A stretch of DNA of 64,000 nt from Agromyces sp. ISL-38 (GTDB taxonomy: Bacteria > Actinomycetota > Actinomycetes > Actinomycetales > Microbacteriaceae): the NCBI RefSeq assembly GCF_018613935.1, contig NZ_JAGGPF010000006.1, positions 157,034 through 221,033 of the forward strand, read 5' to 3'. The notes under the pieces are model-generated. The model was not told where the DNA came from. It saw only the letters and a program-made list of their open reading frames with translations, and searched no databases. Positions 54,020 to 62,871 of this stretch are shown here, in pieces. Position 1 is the first letter of the stretch. Each line of letters opens with the position of its first letter. The position numbers and the translations under genes are program-made.

Positions 54020-54853
54020 CGGACCTCCCTGTCCGCCGATCCCTGACAGCGATGTGACGTAGGGGGTGCCGGGCGTGATCTCGCTATCTCGCTGGTACCA
54101 ATGATGCGAGATGAGAATCCGTCACGTACTCCCAACCCTCATGATCCTCCCTGCTTGCCGAGATCTGCATGTCCACCAAAGAGAGGACAGACAGCGACAG
54201 AGTGTGATGCGGTCAGGTCTGCTGCAGGTTCGGGTGACAGCATGTAGTCATCTGACCTTGACGGGCTTGGCATGTTCATGGTGTCGAGTTCGATCGGAAT
54301 GAGGCGGACGAGACGCGTTCGCTTGCTCGGCGACGCAATCCTTGTCAACTCGGAGACATTCCCGGAGTCCAGAGCGTCGTCGACGAAGTCAGGGCAATAT
54401 TGCAGTATGACTCGGACTGGGTTTCGTTCCGATGGGTTTCCGTGTCCGGCGGTCTTCCGCCGGGATTGAACTCCGATTTGCCCGGTGTGAGCAAGGACTG
54501 TTCGGGCTGACTCTCGGGATGGTCGACGTCCGTGCCGGAGATCCTGGCGTTGAGCTGGGCACGGGAACGCTCGGAGGAGTATCCGTTTTCTCGACACCAC
54601 CCCTATTTCGTATTGCATTATTGGCATGGCTGGGAAAGCGCCCAAGGCGACGCGCCACTCCATCGATCGGGATGTCGCCGGCACAGGCCGGGCGAGACGC
54701 GATTCGGCGGCAACGAGTGATCCGCCGACTGCCAGCGCTTCGTTGCCAACGGGCTCGACGTGGAATCGGTCTTAGGCGTGCATGTCCGTGAAAATGAGGA
54801 CTGCTCGACGGTCAAGCCGCGAGCACAATGGGTAGCACCCGCGATGCGAAAGG
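54020..54853. other. Gap before the contractile injection locus
   Basis: About 830 bases with several overlapping frames on both strands, none with a convincing motif. A minus-strand frame covering 54139-54684 has a short helical stretch (ILQYCPDFVDDALDSGNVSE), but the rest is Ser/Arg-rich and shadow-like. I see no tRNA, repeat or clear terminator. Confidence 0.4.
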
Positions 54854-55681
54854 ATGCGCATTGACGCGACCAGCTTTGGCGATTGCTTGTGTGGCACACG
54901 AGGGGGTGGATGCTATGGACGAGCCTGGGGTTATGATCGGGCTGCTCGGCCCTTTCAGGTCCTGAAGCTCGGTCGGCCTGCGCCGCTCCGCTCCGGAGGG
55001 AAAGGCGAACAGCTGCTGAGCAGCCTCGCGATCCATCACCGGTTCGGGGTCCGGCGCGAGATGCTGATCGAGTCGATCTGGCCCGACCTCGCACCTGCGA
55101 GATCGATCCAGTGCCTGAACACGCTCGTCCACGGACTCAAGACGCAGTTCGCCGACGCGCTGGGCGGGCAACCTCCGGTCGTCCATGAGCAGAGCCAGTA
55201 CGTCTTGAACCTAGCCGCCGGCCTGAGAGTCGACGCGCTGGAGTTTGAATCGGCAGTCGACGCGGGCGACCGCCTACTTTCGGCAGGCGAGACCACAGCG
55301 GCCATCAGGACATTCGAGCACGCTGTACTCCTCTACCGCGGCGACCTCACGTCCGGTCCCGACATCTCCGCCCTCCTGGAGAGCGAGCGGTTGCGTGCAG
55401 TCTGCCTCACTGCGCTGGCGCGGCTGGCCGACGCCCACTTCGAGCTCTCCAACTACGAGCAAGCGCTGTCATACGCCATCCGGTTGCTCGGCATCGACCC
55501 CTGCCGGGAGGATGCCCATCGCATGGCCATGCGCTCCTACGTGCGCCTGGGCGCCCGCGCGCAGGCGTTGCGGCAGTTCATTACGTGTCGGCAGATCCTC
55601 GCCTACGAGTTCGAAGCGACGCCGGAACCGGCCACCGAGGAGCTCTTCGCGCTCATCCGCGTCGATCCCGGCGGAGTGTAG
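54854..55681 (+). CDS. BTAD/SARP-type regulator of the injection system, probable frameshift near its start
   Basis: A 275-codon frame. Its last 250 residues match eCIS-linked BTAD regulators: an OmpR-like winged helix (KLGRPAPLRSGGKGEQLL, RREMLIESIWPDL) followed by the BTAD helical repeats (ALEFESAVDAGDRLLSAGE, REDAHRMAMRSYVRLG). The first 30 codons do not fit. In the next frame, ATG 54933 gives MIGLLGPF, the usual start of such proteins, and it joins QVLKLGRPAP if one base is inserted at about 54951-54956. So the gene may carry a one-base deletion, a sequencing error, or recoding. It probably regulates the tail genes that follow. Confidence 0.75.
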   Translation: MRIDATSFGDCLCGTRGGGCYGRAWGYDRAARPFQVLKLGRPAPLRSGGKGEQLLSSLAIHHRFGVRREMLIESIWPDLAPARSIQCLNTLVHGLKTQFADALGGQPPVVHEQSQYVLNLAAGLRVDALEFESAVDAGDRLLSAGETTAAIRTFEHAVLLYRGDLTSGPDISALLESERLRAVCLTALARLADAHFELSNYEQALSYAIRLLGIDPCREDAHRMAMRSYVRLGARAQALRQFITCRQILAYEFEATPEPATEELFALIRVDPGGV

Positions 55682-55841
55682 TCGGCTCAGTCTGCGTCGC
55701 CCGCGGTCTCAGGAGGAGTCCGGGCACCTGCCGAAACCTCACCGGAATCTCATCCGCGCGTCATCGTTCAGGGCCCAATTCTCATCGGGTACTGAGCGGC
55801 CCCCGGTAGAACTTGGTGCACACCAATCCATCGAGGACCCC

Positions 55842-56069
55842 ATGACGGAAGGCGCATCGACGGACAAGCTCTCCACGAAACGCCAGTTCGCCCTCGTGGT
55901 GCGCGTCGCCATCGAGGGCAACGGAGAGATCACCGGAGAGCTCGTCGATCCGATCTCGGAGCAGCGGAGACGCTTCACCGAGACCGCCGCGCTCGTCGAC
56001 GAGGTCCGCCACTGGATCGACGACGTCGTGGGAGGGGTCAGCGCCAATGGTCGACCGTCAGCCGAGTAG
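55842..56069 (+). CDS. Small conserved-type protein ahead of the sheath gene
   Basis: A 75-residue acidic protein from ATG 55842; the longer frame upstream is antisense-like to the regulator gene. It contains RQFALVVRVAIEGNGEITGE, then LVDPISEQRRRFTETAALVD and a C-terminal helix. Short proteins of this kind precede the sheath gene in actinobacterial injection-system loci, though their role is unknown to me. It is 130 bases upstream of the sheath and on the same strand. Confidence 0.65.
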   Translation: MTEGASTDKLSTKRQFALVVRVAIEGNGEITGELVDPISEQRRRFTETAALVDEVRHWIDDVVGGVSANGRPSAE

Positions 56070-56198
56070 GGCCACGGGCCATCCGGTCGACGGCGAGCCG
56101 GCCATCCGTCCTCCCACGCCGCATCCCATCCACCACATCGCAACGGTCGGCCGACTCGGGCCGCGTCACGCGGTCCGCCACCTTCCTCGGAGGATTCC

Positions 56199-57893
56199 AT
56201 GCCTGTTCTCGTAGTGCCGGGAGTATCGGTCGAAGCGACCTTCGACGTCCTGCCGCCGTTGCCCGCCGCCGCCGGCATCGTCGGCGTCGTCGGCGTGGTC
56301 GACCGGCCGCCGAGTCCGAGCCGGCTGGTCGGCGTCACGCGCGTCTCCGAGTTGCAGGACCTCTGCGGGCCGGGCACGGTCGCCTCGATGCCCGAAGCCG
56401 TCGCGGCGCTCTCGACCGGTGCGCAGGAGGTGATCGTGTCGGCCGTGTCGGGCGGCGCCGCCGCGAGCGTCACGCTCGTGAACGCGGCGGATGCCCCAGC
56501 CGTGCGGCTTCGCGCGCGGTCGCGCGGCGCGTGGGCGAACCGGCTCTCGGCCGACGTGCGCATCATCACGAACGCGGCGGGCGAGGTCGTGCGCGTGACG
56601 CTGCGCATCCTGCAGGACAACGCGGAGGCCGAGCGCTTCGACGACCTCATCGTCGAGCCGGGCCAGTCGCTCGACCTCTTCTCGGTCGTGAACGCGCAGT
56701 CGAACTACGTCGTCGCGGTCGAGCCGGGGTTCGAGGGCGACGACCCGAAGCCGGGCATCTACCCGCTCGACGCCGATGGCAGGGCGGAGATCGAGCAGCT
56801 CGGTGCCGCTGGGACCGTGCTCATGGACGTGCGGCTCGTGCCGGGTGCCGCGGGCGACGGCGTGACCGTGCAGATCACCGGTGCGGGCGACGCGATCGCC
56901 GTCGAGGTGATTCGCAACGGTGCCAGGCAGGAGCTGTTCGAGGGCCTGACGATGGACCCCGATTCCGAACGTCACCTGCCGGCCGTGCTTTCGGGGCAGA
57001 GCCGGTTCATCCGCGCCGTGCCGCGCAGTTCGCTCGCGGGCGCCGCCCGGCTGCCGCGCGCGACGCCCGCGCCGGTCGCGTTCGCGGGCGGCGCCTCGCC
57101 GAACGTCGCGGCCTACCGCACCGCGATCGACCTGCTGACCGAGGACCCGCGCATCGACCTCGTGATGGCGAGCTTCGACCCCGCGCTCGATTCGGCGAGC
57201 GTCATCCAGATCCACCAGTCGCTGCTCGCGCACGCGCTGACCGCGAGCGACGCGGGTGCGCCGCGCATCGCGTTCGGGTCGATCCGCCCCGAGGACGCCG
57301 ACGACCTCGACGCCATCCGCGACCATGCGGCAGCGGTGCGCAACCGTCGGTTCGTGCTCGTCGCGCCGCCCGGTGCGACCGGCGCGGTGATCGGGCTCAT
57401 CGGCCGCATCAACCCCGAGATCTCGCCGACCTTCCAGTCGGCGCAGCTGCTCGGCATCCCGCCGGCCCACTATCGCGAGAGCGAGCTGAACCGCCTGCTC
57501 GGGCCGTCGACGAACCTGCTCGTCGTGCAGCAGCGCGCGGGACGCGGCGTGATCGTGCTCAAGGGCATCAACACGATCGGCGACCAGATCTCGGTGACGC
57601 GCGTGGCCGACCGATGCATCCGCGAGACCAAGGCGATCAGCGAGAACTTCATTGGCCGCCTCAACTCGGCCGACGCGCGCGAGGCGCTCAAGCAGCAGCT
57701 GATCGCGACGTTCACCCGCCTCGAGCGGTCTGGCGCGCTCGTTCCGAGCACCGACGGCACCGACCCCGCGTTCGTCGTCGACGTGTACTCGACGCAGCAG
57801 GACTTCGCGCAGGGCGTCGTGCGCGTCGACATCGCGGTGCGGCCGGTGCGGGCGATCGACTACGTGTACGCCACCATCCGCGTGAAGAACTAG
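56199..57893 (+). CDS. Contractile tail sheath protein of the eCIS
   Basis: A 564-residue sheath protein; the ATG follows CTCGGAGGATTCC. The C-terminal 250 residues carry the sheath core: DDLDAIRDHAAAVRNRRFVL, then GLIGRINPEISPTFQSAQL, AHYRESELNRLL, IVLKGINTIGDQISVTRVAD and IGRLNSADAREALKQQ. The N-terminus (VLVVPGVSVEA) starts with the strand used for linking subunits. Sheath subunits polymerise around the inner tube and contract to drive it out. Length is near that of other single-sheath systems. No second sheath is present in view. Confidence 0.95.
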   Translation: MPVLVVPGVSVEATFDVLPPLPAAAGIVGVVGVVDRPPSPSRLVGVTRVSELQDLCGPGTVASMPEAVAALSTGAQEVIVSAVSGGAAASVTLVNAADAPAVRLRARSRGAWANRLSADVRIITNAAGEVVRVTLRILQDNAEAERFDDLIVEPGQSLDLFSVVNAQSNYVVAVEPGFEGDDPKPGIYPLDADGRAEIEQLGAAGTVLMDVRLVPGAAGDGVTVQITGAGDAIAVEVIRNGARQELFEGLTMDPDSERHLPAVLSGQSRFIRAVPRSSLAGAARLPRATPAPVAFAGGASPNVAAYRTAIDLLTEDPRIDLVMASFDPALDSASVIQIHQSLLAHALTASDAGAPRIAFGSIRPEDADDLDAIRDHAAAVRNRRFVLVAPPGATGAVIGLIGRINPEISPTFQSAQLLGIPPAHYRESELNRLLGPSTNLLVVQQRAGRGVIVLKGINTIGDQISVTRVADRCIRETKAISENFIGRLNSADAREALKQQLIATFTRLERSGALVPSTDGTDPAFVVDVYSTQQDFAQGVVRVDIAVRPVRAIDYVYATIRVKN

Positions 57894-57917
57894 GCCGCGA
57901 GCCGAGAGGAACCCACC

Positions 57918-58289
57918 ATGCCAACCATCTTCGCCGCCTCGGAAAGCACCGTGCTCGTCGACGGTGAGCCTGTCGAGGGCGTGCAGGGCATCGACTACCG
58001 TACCCGGCACGACCGCACAAACGTCTACGCGCTCGGCAGCACCGAGCGGGTCGACGTCGTCTCGGGAGCCTACGAGGTGCAGGGCCGCATCCGCGTCGTC
58101 TCGGCGAGCGCCGCGCTCGACGCCATCGTGGGCGACCAGCTGTTCCAGGTCATCGCGAACCTGCGTCACGGCACGACCGAGTCGACGGTCACGTTCGACG
58201 ACTGTACCCTGACCGAGAAGACGTTCGACCTGTCGGTCAACGGGCAGGGCGCAGCGGTCTACGCGTTCAGTGCCGCCAGGGTGCGGTAG
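57918..58289 (+). CDS. Inner tube protein of the eCIS
   Basis: A 123-residue protein directly downstream of the sheath (24 bases). It is beta-rich with an internal helix (SAALDAIVGDQLFQVIANLR), as for gp19/Hcp-like tube subunits, and ends in DLSVNGQGAAVYAFSAARVR. Size and place fit the tube that forms the needle inside the sheath. Ribosome site GAGAGGAACC precedes ATG 57918. Only one tube gene is seen, while many eCIS have two or more. Confidence 0.8.
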   Translation: MPTIFAASESTVLVDGEPVEGVQGIDYRTRHDRTNVYALGSTERVDVVSGAYEVQGRIRVVSASAALDAIVGDQLFQVIANLRHGTTESTVTFDDCTLTEKTFDLSVNGQGAAVYAFSAARVR

Positions 58290-58293
58290 CCGG

Positions 58294-59541
58294 ATGGCGC
58301 GTCCGCTCGTCGTCCTCGACCTGGCCGCCGGCCGTGCGCTGCTGGGTGGCGCGGTCGCGGTCGTGCGCGCGCGGCCGGGGGGCGCGGTCGAGTTCGGCGG
58401 ACGCGTGATCCGGCCGCTGCGATTCGGCGAGCGGTGGCGGCTCCTCGACGGGGCGGCGACGGACGGTGCGGATCGCTCGGATGGCTCTCTGGGCGCGAGC
58501 GTGCTCGCGGTCGCGGTCGCGGGGGCGCGTGTTGAGGATGCGAGTGTCGACGGCGCGGGAGCGGATGGCGCGTGGCCCGACGATCGGATCGCACGGGTGC
58601 TCGCGCTGCACCTGGCCGGCGCGCGACCCGGGCGCGCGGTTCCCGGTTGCGGTGCACAGTTGGCCGCGCTGGTAGCCGCCGGCTGGAGCCCGCGCGGCGT
58701 GCTCGACGCGGATGCCGACCTTATCGACCTGCTCACGGTCGAATCCGAGGGCGGCGGCTCCGACGGGTTCACCGACGGCGGCTGGACGAGCATCGTGCTC
58801 GCCGCAGATGCCGACGACGCTTCCGACGCGGCGCAGGTCTCGCTGTCCGAGCTCCTCCAGATGCTCGAGCACGACCTGCTCGGCCGGTTGGCGCCCACCG
58901 GGCCGGACGGGTCCGCCGGTGCCGACGAATCCGCCGGTCGCGCGGATGCCGGCGACCGTGTCCGCGCGGCGCTCGCCGCCGTCGCGACCGCGTCGTCCGG
59001 GTCTCGGGCGGTCTCGGCGGCAGTCGAGGCCCGGCGGGCCGCGACCGCGGCTGGCTCGCCGCGAACGCCCGCCGCGGGCCATCCGACCGTGTCGTTCCCG
59101 GCCGACGAGCCCGCGCGCGCCGCCGCGTCGACCGACCCGTTCGGCGAGCCGGCCGTCGTCGGTCGAGAGATCGGCCCCGCCTCGCCGCCGCGATTTCCGA
59201 CGCCGATCCGCACCGACTGGCCCGACCCCAGATCCTCGGACGGCGTGAGCGCAGCGCCATCCGTCGCTTCCGCGCCATCCGCTCACCACGACCGCGCGAT
59301 CACGACGCCTGCGGCGCCCTCGATCGCGCGACCCGCAACCCCGCCCGGCGAGCCGGTCGCGCGCCGCGCGACGCGCGCCGAAGCGAGTGCGGCACCCGTC
59401 GTCGTGCTCGACGATGCCGCGGCGAGCCGCACCGACCGGCTCGCGTTCCCGGCCCCGGCCCGGCCCGACGCGTTCGACGTCGCCGACGAGGTCGCAGCGC
59501 TCCTCGACGAGGAATCCGACCTTCGGGGGCTGCGGCGATGA
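58294..59541 (+). CDS. Unassigned eCIS protein with Ala/Pro-rich C-terminus
   Basis: A 415-residue protein from ATG 58294, four bases after the tube stop. Residues 1-70 and 110-210 are ordered (RPLVVLDLAAGRALLGGAV; LALHLAGARPG; LAALVAAGWSPRGVLDADAD), while most of 225-400 is Ala/Arg/Ser-rich and probably disordered, ending FDVADEVAALLDEESDLRG. RPLRFGERWRLL is reminiscent of tail assembly chaperone segments, and the position between tube and hub genes fits one. I cannot confirm the family. The stop overlaps the next gene (ATGA). Confidence 0.6.
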   Translation: MARPLVVLDLAAGRALLGGAVAVVRARPGGAVEFGGRVIRPLRFGERWRLLDGAATDGADRSDGSLGASVLAVAVAGARVEDASVDGAGADGAWPDDRIARVLALHLAGARPGRAVPGCGAQLAALVAAGWSPRGVLDADADLIDLLTVESEGGGSDGFTDGGWTSIVLAADADDASDAAQVSLSELLQMLEHDLLGRLAPTGPDGSAGADESAGRADAGDRVRAALAAVATASSGSRAVSAAVEARRAATAAGSPRTPAAGHPTVSFPADEPARAAASTDPFGEPAVVGREIGPASPPRFPTPIRTDWPDPRSSDGVSAAPSVASAPSAHHDRAITTPAAPSIARPATPPGEPVARRATRAEASAAPVVVLDDAAASRTDRLAFPAPARPDAFDVADEVAALLDEESDLRGLRR

Positions 59542-60212
59542 CCGCGCCGGCCTCGCCGCCGCCCATGCCGCTCGTGGGCGACATCGCGCTCGGCTCGGTG
59601 CAGCAGATCGACCACGTCATGAGCGCGGGCTTCCAGCGCATCGCGGTGCCGGGCCTCGACGGCGACGTGCTGCAGCGCGCCGGGCGCGGGTCGCACGCGA
59701 TCTGGATCCGCGGGCTGCTGTCGGGCGAGACCGCGATGGCCGAGCTCGGCAAGCTGCAGAAGCTCGCGGCGGAGGGCACCGAGGTGCCGTTCTCGGCCGA
59801 CATCACGGTCGCGCTCGAACTCGAGCAGGTCGTCGTGTCCGACCTGCGCGCACAGGCCGTCGCGGGCACCGCCGACCTCGTCGGCTACGAGCTGTGCCTC
59901 GTCGAGAGCCCGCCGCTGCCGCCGCCCGCCGAGGTCAGCGGGTTCGGGGGGCTCGACGACTTCGGCATCGGCGACCTCGGCTTCGACGCCGACATCATGG
60001 GCGACCTCGCCGACCTCGCGAGCGACGTCGCCGGCGCGGTCGACGCGGTCATGGAGGTCGCCGACCAGCTCACCGCCCTCGCCTCGCTCGCCGACCTCGA
60101 CGTCGGGGGACCGCTGCAGCCGATGGCCGACGCCGTCTCGGGCGTCGGGAAGGCGGCCGGCACGTTCGACACGATCTCGGCGTCGCTGACCGCGCTGCTG
60201 GGGGGCCCGTGA
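59538..60212 (+). CDS. eCIS baseplate or tail-adaptor protein, tentative
   Basis: A 224-residue protein from ATG 59538, overlapping the previous stop. Residues 20-130 hold a beta-rich domain (VPGLDGDVLQRAGRGSHAIWI then IRGLLSGETAMAELGKLQK) resembling the N-terminal domain of phage DNA-circularisation or Mu gp43-like tail proteins. The C-terminal 90 residues are acidic and Ala/Gly-rich. In eCIS operons a small adaptor linking tube and hub occupies this position. The call is based on place and a weak pattern match. Confidence 0.6.
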   Translation: MTAPASPPPMPLVGDIALGSVQQIDHVMSAGFQRIAVPGLDGDVLQRAGRGSHAIWIRGLLSGETAMAELGKLQKLAAEGTEVPFSADITVALELEQVVVSDLRAQAVAGTADLVGYELCLVESPPLPPPAEVSGFGGLDDFGIGDLGFDADIMGDLADLASDVAGAVDAVMEVADQLTALASLADLDVGGPLQPMADAVSGVGKAAGTFDTISASLTALLGGP

Positions 60213-61231
60213 TGACCGCACTCGGCTTCGGCGCGACCGCCACGATCGGCTCGCTGCGCTACACCGGCGGGATCGCCGCCGTGCGCGTCGCGCTGTCGAT
60301 CGGCCCGGGCGTCGGCTCGGCGCGGCTCACGCTGCCTCGCGACCTGCGCGTGGACGCGAAGCCCGGCGACGACGTCGCGATCGCGCTGCGCGGCGAATCG
60401 CCCGACGAGACCGACGTGTTCACCGGCACGGTCGTCACGGTGCGACGCGCGCTCGACCGCACCGTCATCGTGTGCGGCGACGCGGCGGTCGCGCTCGCTG
60501 CGATCCGAACGGGCAGCACGTTCGAGCACCAGGGCGCGAGTGCCGTGATCGACGCGTTCGCGCGAGAGGCCGGTGTCGAGGTCGGCACGGTCGACCTCGA
60601 CCTCGATCTCGCCTCGTACGTCGCCGACCAGGGACGCACCGCGTGGGAGCACGTCACCGCGCTCGCCGCATGGGGCGGCGCGCTCGCGACGACGGCGGCC
60701 GACGGCGCCGTCGACGTGCGGCCCTTCCCCTCGCCGCCCGCCGACGTCGCGCTCCGTTACGGCCGCGAGATCGCCGAGCTCGGGGTCACCACGGTCACGC
60801 CCGCCGCGGGCGTCGTCTGGACCGGCAGCGGGCCGGCCGGCGACGCATCCGATCCGCGCGCGCAACTGCAGACCACCGCGACGCTGCCCGACGATGCTCC
60901 GGGCCCGGACGCCCACACGATCCGCGTCGCCGCGCCCGCGCTGCGCACGCCGGCGGCCGCGGCATCCGCGATCGAAGCCGCCGCAGCCCGGAACGGCGCG
61001 CCCCGGCTCGTCGCCGCGTGCTGGCTCGTGCCGGCGTTGCGCGCAGGCACGGCCGTCGAGATCGCCGACGCGCCGACCCCCGAGTCCACCGGGCCATGGC
61101 TCATCACAAGGGTCGTGCACACCGTCGGGCCCGGGCCCGCCGGCCGCACCACGTTCGAGGCCGTGAGCATGCAGAGCGCGGGCTCGAGCCTGCTCGACCG
61201 GCTCGTCGGAGCGATCGGGAGCCTGCTGTGA
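60212..61231 (+). CDS. gpD-like baseplate hub protein (VgrG N-terminal type)
   Basis: A 339-residue protein from ATG 60212, overlapping the previous stop. It begins with an OB-like/beta domain including FTGTVVTVRRALDRTVIVCG, followed by WEHVTALAAWGGALATTAADG, DVRPF and a C-terminal domain. This matches phage late control gene D and the hub part of VgrG. Hub trimers sit at the centre of the baseplate and hold the spike. The spike gene overlaps its stop by four bases (GTGA). Confidence 0.85.
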   Translation: MTALGFGATATIGSLRYTGGIAAVRVALSIGPGVGSARLTLPRDLRVDAKPGDDVAIALRGESPDETDVFTGTVVTVRRALDRTVIVCGDAAVALAAIRTGSTFEHQGASAVIDAFAREAGVEVGTVDLDLDLASYVADQGRTAWEHVTALAAWGGALATTAADGAVDVRPFPSPPADVALRYGREIAELGVTTVTPAAGVVWTGSGPAGDASDPRAQLQTTATLPDDAPGPDAHTIRVAAPALRTPAAAASAIEAAAARNGAPRLVAACWLVPALRAGTAVEIADAPTPESTGPWLITRVVHTVGPGPAGRTTFEAVSMQSAGSSLLDRLVGAIGSLL

Positions 61232-61884
61232 GCACCGCGCTGTTCGATTCCGTGAGCCGCATCGCCCGGCACGAGGTATCCGCTCGCTCGATCGCCGCGA
61301 TCGGCGTGGTCGTCGACGTCTTCGACGGCACCGGCGCGCCATCCGATCACGCGGTGACCGTCGAGCTGCGCGAGAGCGGCCTGCTGCTGCCGCGCGTGCC
61401 GATCGCGGTCGGCGTGCTCGGCCAGGCCGCGACACCCGCCGCAGGCGACCTCGTCGTCGTCGTGTTCGCCGACGCCGACGTCAACGCGCCCGTCGTGATC
61501 GGCGGACTCTACCACGCCGACCTCGCGCCGCCCGAGCACGGCGACGGCGACGTGGTGCTACAGCTGCCCGCAGGCGCCGCCCAGCCGGGCATCCGCGCGG
61601 TGCTGCGCGGCGGCGATCCGCTCGTGACGGTGACGGTCGGCGAGGTCGAGCTCACGGCCGACGATCAGAAGCTGTACGTCAAGACCGGCGACGCCGAGGC
61701 CACCGTCGACGCCGCGGGCGGCGGGCGCATCGAGCTCAAGATCGGCGACGCGAGCCTGACCGTGACGGGGCGCGGCGACATCGCGCTCGAGACGAAGGGC
61801 ACGCTGAGTCTGCACGGCACCGACGTCGAGATCAAGGGCGACGGCTCGGTGACCATCTCCGCGCCGCAGGTGAAGGTGAACTGA
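61228..61884 (+). CDS. Baseplate spike protein (gpV/VgrG gp5-like)
   Basis: A 218-residue protein from GTG 61228, overlapping the hub stop. The N-terminal half is an OB-fold domain (VAIGVLGQAATPAAGDLVVV then FADADVNAPVVIGGLYHAD), the hallmark of gp5/gpV spikes. The C-terminal half has repeated short beta strands (TVTVGEVELTADDQKLYVKT, SLTVTGRGDIALETKG) as in the triple beta-helix needle. The spike punctures the target membrane. It is coupled to the PAAR-like gene by an ATGG-type overlap at 61884. Confidence 0.9.
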   Translation: MSTALFDSVSRIARHEVSARSIAAIGVVVDVFDGTGAPSDHAVTVELRESGLLLPRVPIAVGVLGQAATPAAGDLVVVVFADADVNAPVVIGGLYHADLAPPEHGDGDVVLQLPAGAAQPGIRAVLRGGDPLVTVTVGEVELTADDQKLYVKTGDAEATVDAAGGGRIELKIGDASLTVTGRGDIALETKGTLSLHGTDVEIKGDGSVTISAPQVKVN

Positions 61885-62285
61885 TGGGACAGCCTGCCGC
61901 CAACGGCGCCGCGACCGTGACCGCGACCGACACGCACCTCGTGATGGTGCCGACCCCCGGTGGGCCGGTCCCGACCCCGCTGCCGCACGCGTTCAACGGC
62001 ATGTTCAGCGGCGGGCTCGTCGCGAGCGTGCTCATCGCCGGCCAGCCGGCCGCGGTCGCAGGCTCGGTCGCCGCGAACCAGCCGCCGCACCTGCCGACGC
62101 CGCCCGGCACCTCGTTCCAGGTGCCGCCCGCGAACTCGGGCACCGTGCACACCGGCTCGACCGGCGTGCTCATCGGCGGGCAGCCCGCCGCTCGCCACGG
62201 CGACCCGGTGCGCACCTGCAACGACCCCGTCGCGGCGCCGGTCGGGCAGATCGTGTCGACCGTCGCGAACGTGATGATCGGGTGA
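61884..62285 (+). CDS. PAAR-like spike tip protein
   Basis: A 133-residue protein from ATG 61884, overlapping the spike stop by one base. It is Gly/Pro-rich, with repeating VLIAGQPAAVAGS and VLIGGQPAARHGD motifs, the latter followed by the Cys in VRTCNDP, in the style of PAAR or DUF4150 tips that cap the spike. The tip sharpens the needle and may carry effectors. It is followed by gp25 after 16 bases. Confidence 0.88.
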   Translation: MGQPAANGAATVTATDTHLVMVPTPGGPVPTPLPHAFNGMFSGGLVASVLIAGQPAAVAGSVAANQPPHLPTPPGTSFQVPPANSGTVHTGSTGVLIGGQPAARHGDPVRTCNDPVAAPVGQIVSTVANVMIG

Positions 62286-62301
62286 GGGGAGTGCTGAAGC
62301 C

Positions 62302-62871
62302 GTGACCGACGCGTCCCACCTCGGAACCGACCTGCGGGTCGTCCTCGGACCGCCCGGAATGGCGGCGCATGACGCCGCCGCGCTCGACCTGCGCACCCGC
62401 CCGACGCGCGTGCAGCGCACGACGCCGCGGCCGAGCTTCGCGGCGCTGGCGACCGCCTCCGCGTCGCTGCCAGGCGCGGCGGCCGCCGACGACCGCCAGG
62501 GCTGGAACGCCGAGCCATCCGGCGCATCCGAGCTCACCGACCTGGCCACGATCACCGGTCGCGAGAACGTCGCGCAGGCGCTCATGCTGCGCCTGCTCAC
62601 GCCGAAGGGCGCGCTCGGCGACCTCGGCCACGCCGGCTACGGGTCGCGGCTCGGCGAACTGATCGGGCAGAACAAGACCGAGGCGCTGCGGGGGCTGTGT
62701 CGGGCGTACGTGCTCGAGACCGTGCGCGAGGAGCCGCGCGTCGAGGACAAGCCGCTCGCGATCGCGTTCGACCCTGCCCGCGAGCACCAGGACGACTTCT
62801 TCATCGAGATCACGGTGCAGCCGGTGACCGGCGGCGACCCCGTCACCCTCGGGCTGGAGGTGGGGCTGTGA
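62302..62871 (+). CDS. Baseplate wedge protein gp25/GPW-like
   Basis: A 189-residue protein from GTG 62302. The N-terminal 75 residues are low-complexity, and the gp25 domain follows: ALMLRLLTPKGALGDLGHAG, YGSRLGELIGQNKTEALRG, then ETVREEPRV and a terminal beta strand. The gp25 fold ties the baseplate to the first sheath ring. The N-terminal extension is longer than in the shortest members. Its stop overlaps the baseplate J start (GTGA). Confidence 0.9.
   Translation: MTDASHLGTDLRVVLGPPGMAAHDAAALDLRTRPTRVQRTTPRPSFAALATASASLPGAAAADDRQGWNAEPSGASELTDLATITGRENVAQALMLRLLTPKGALGDLGHAGYGSRLGELIGQNKTEALRGLCRAYVLETVREEPRVEDKPLAIAFDPAREHQDDFFIEITVQPVTGGDPVTLGLEVGL

Noticed and set aside
56166..59213. 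Very long minus-strand open frame (over 1000 codons) opposite the sheath and tube genes
   Set aside because: It is antisense to well-supported tail genes, is Arg/Ala/Asp-rich low-complexity with no domain, and is expected from codon bias in very GC-rich coding DNA.
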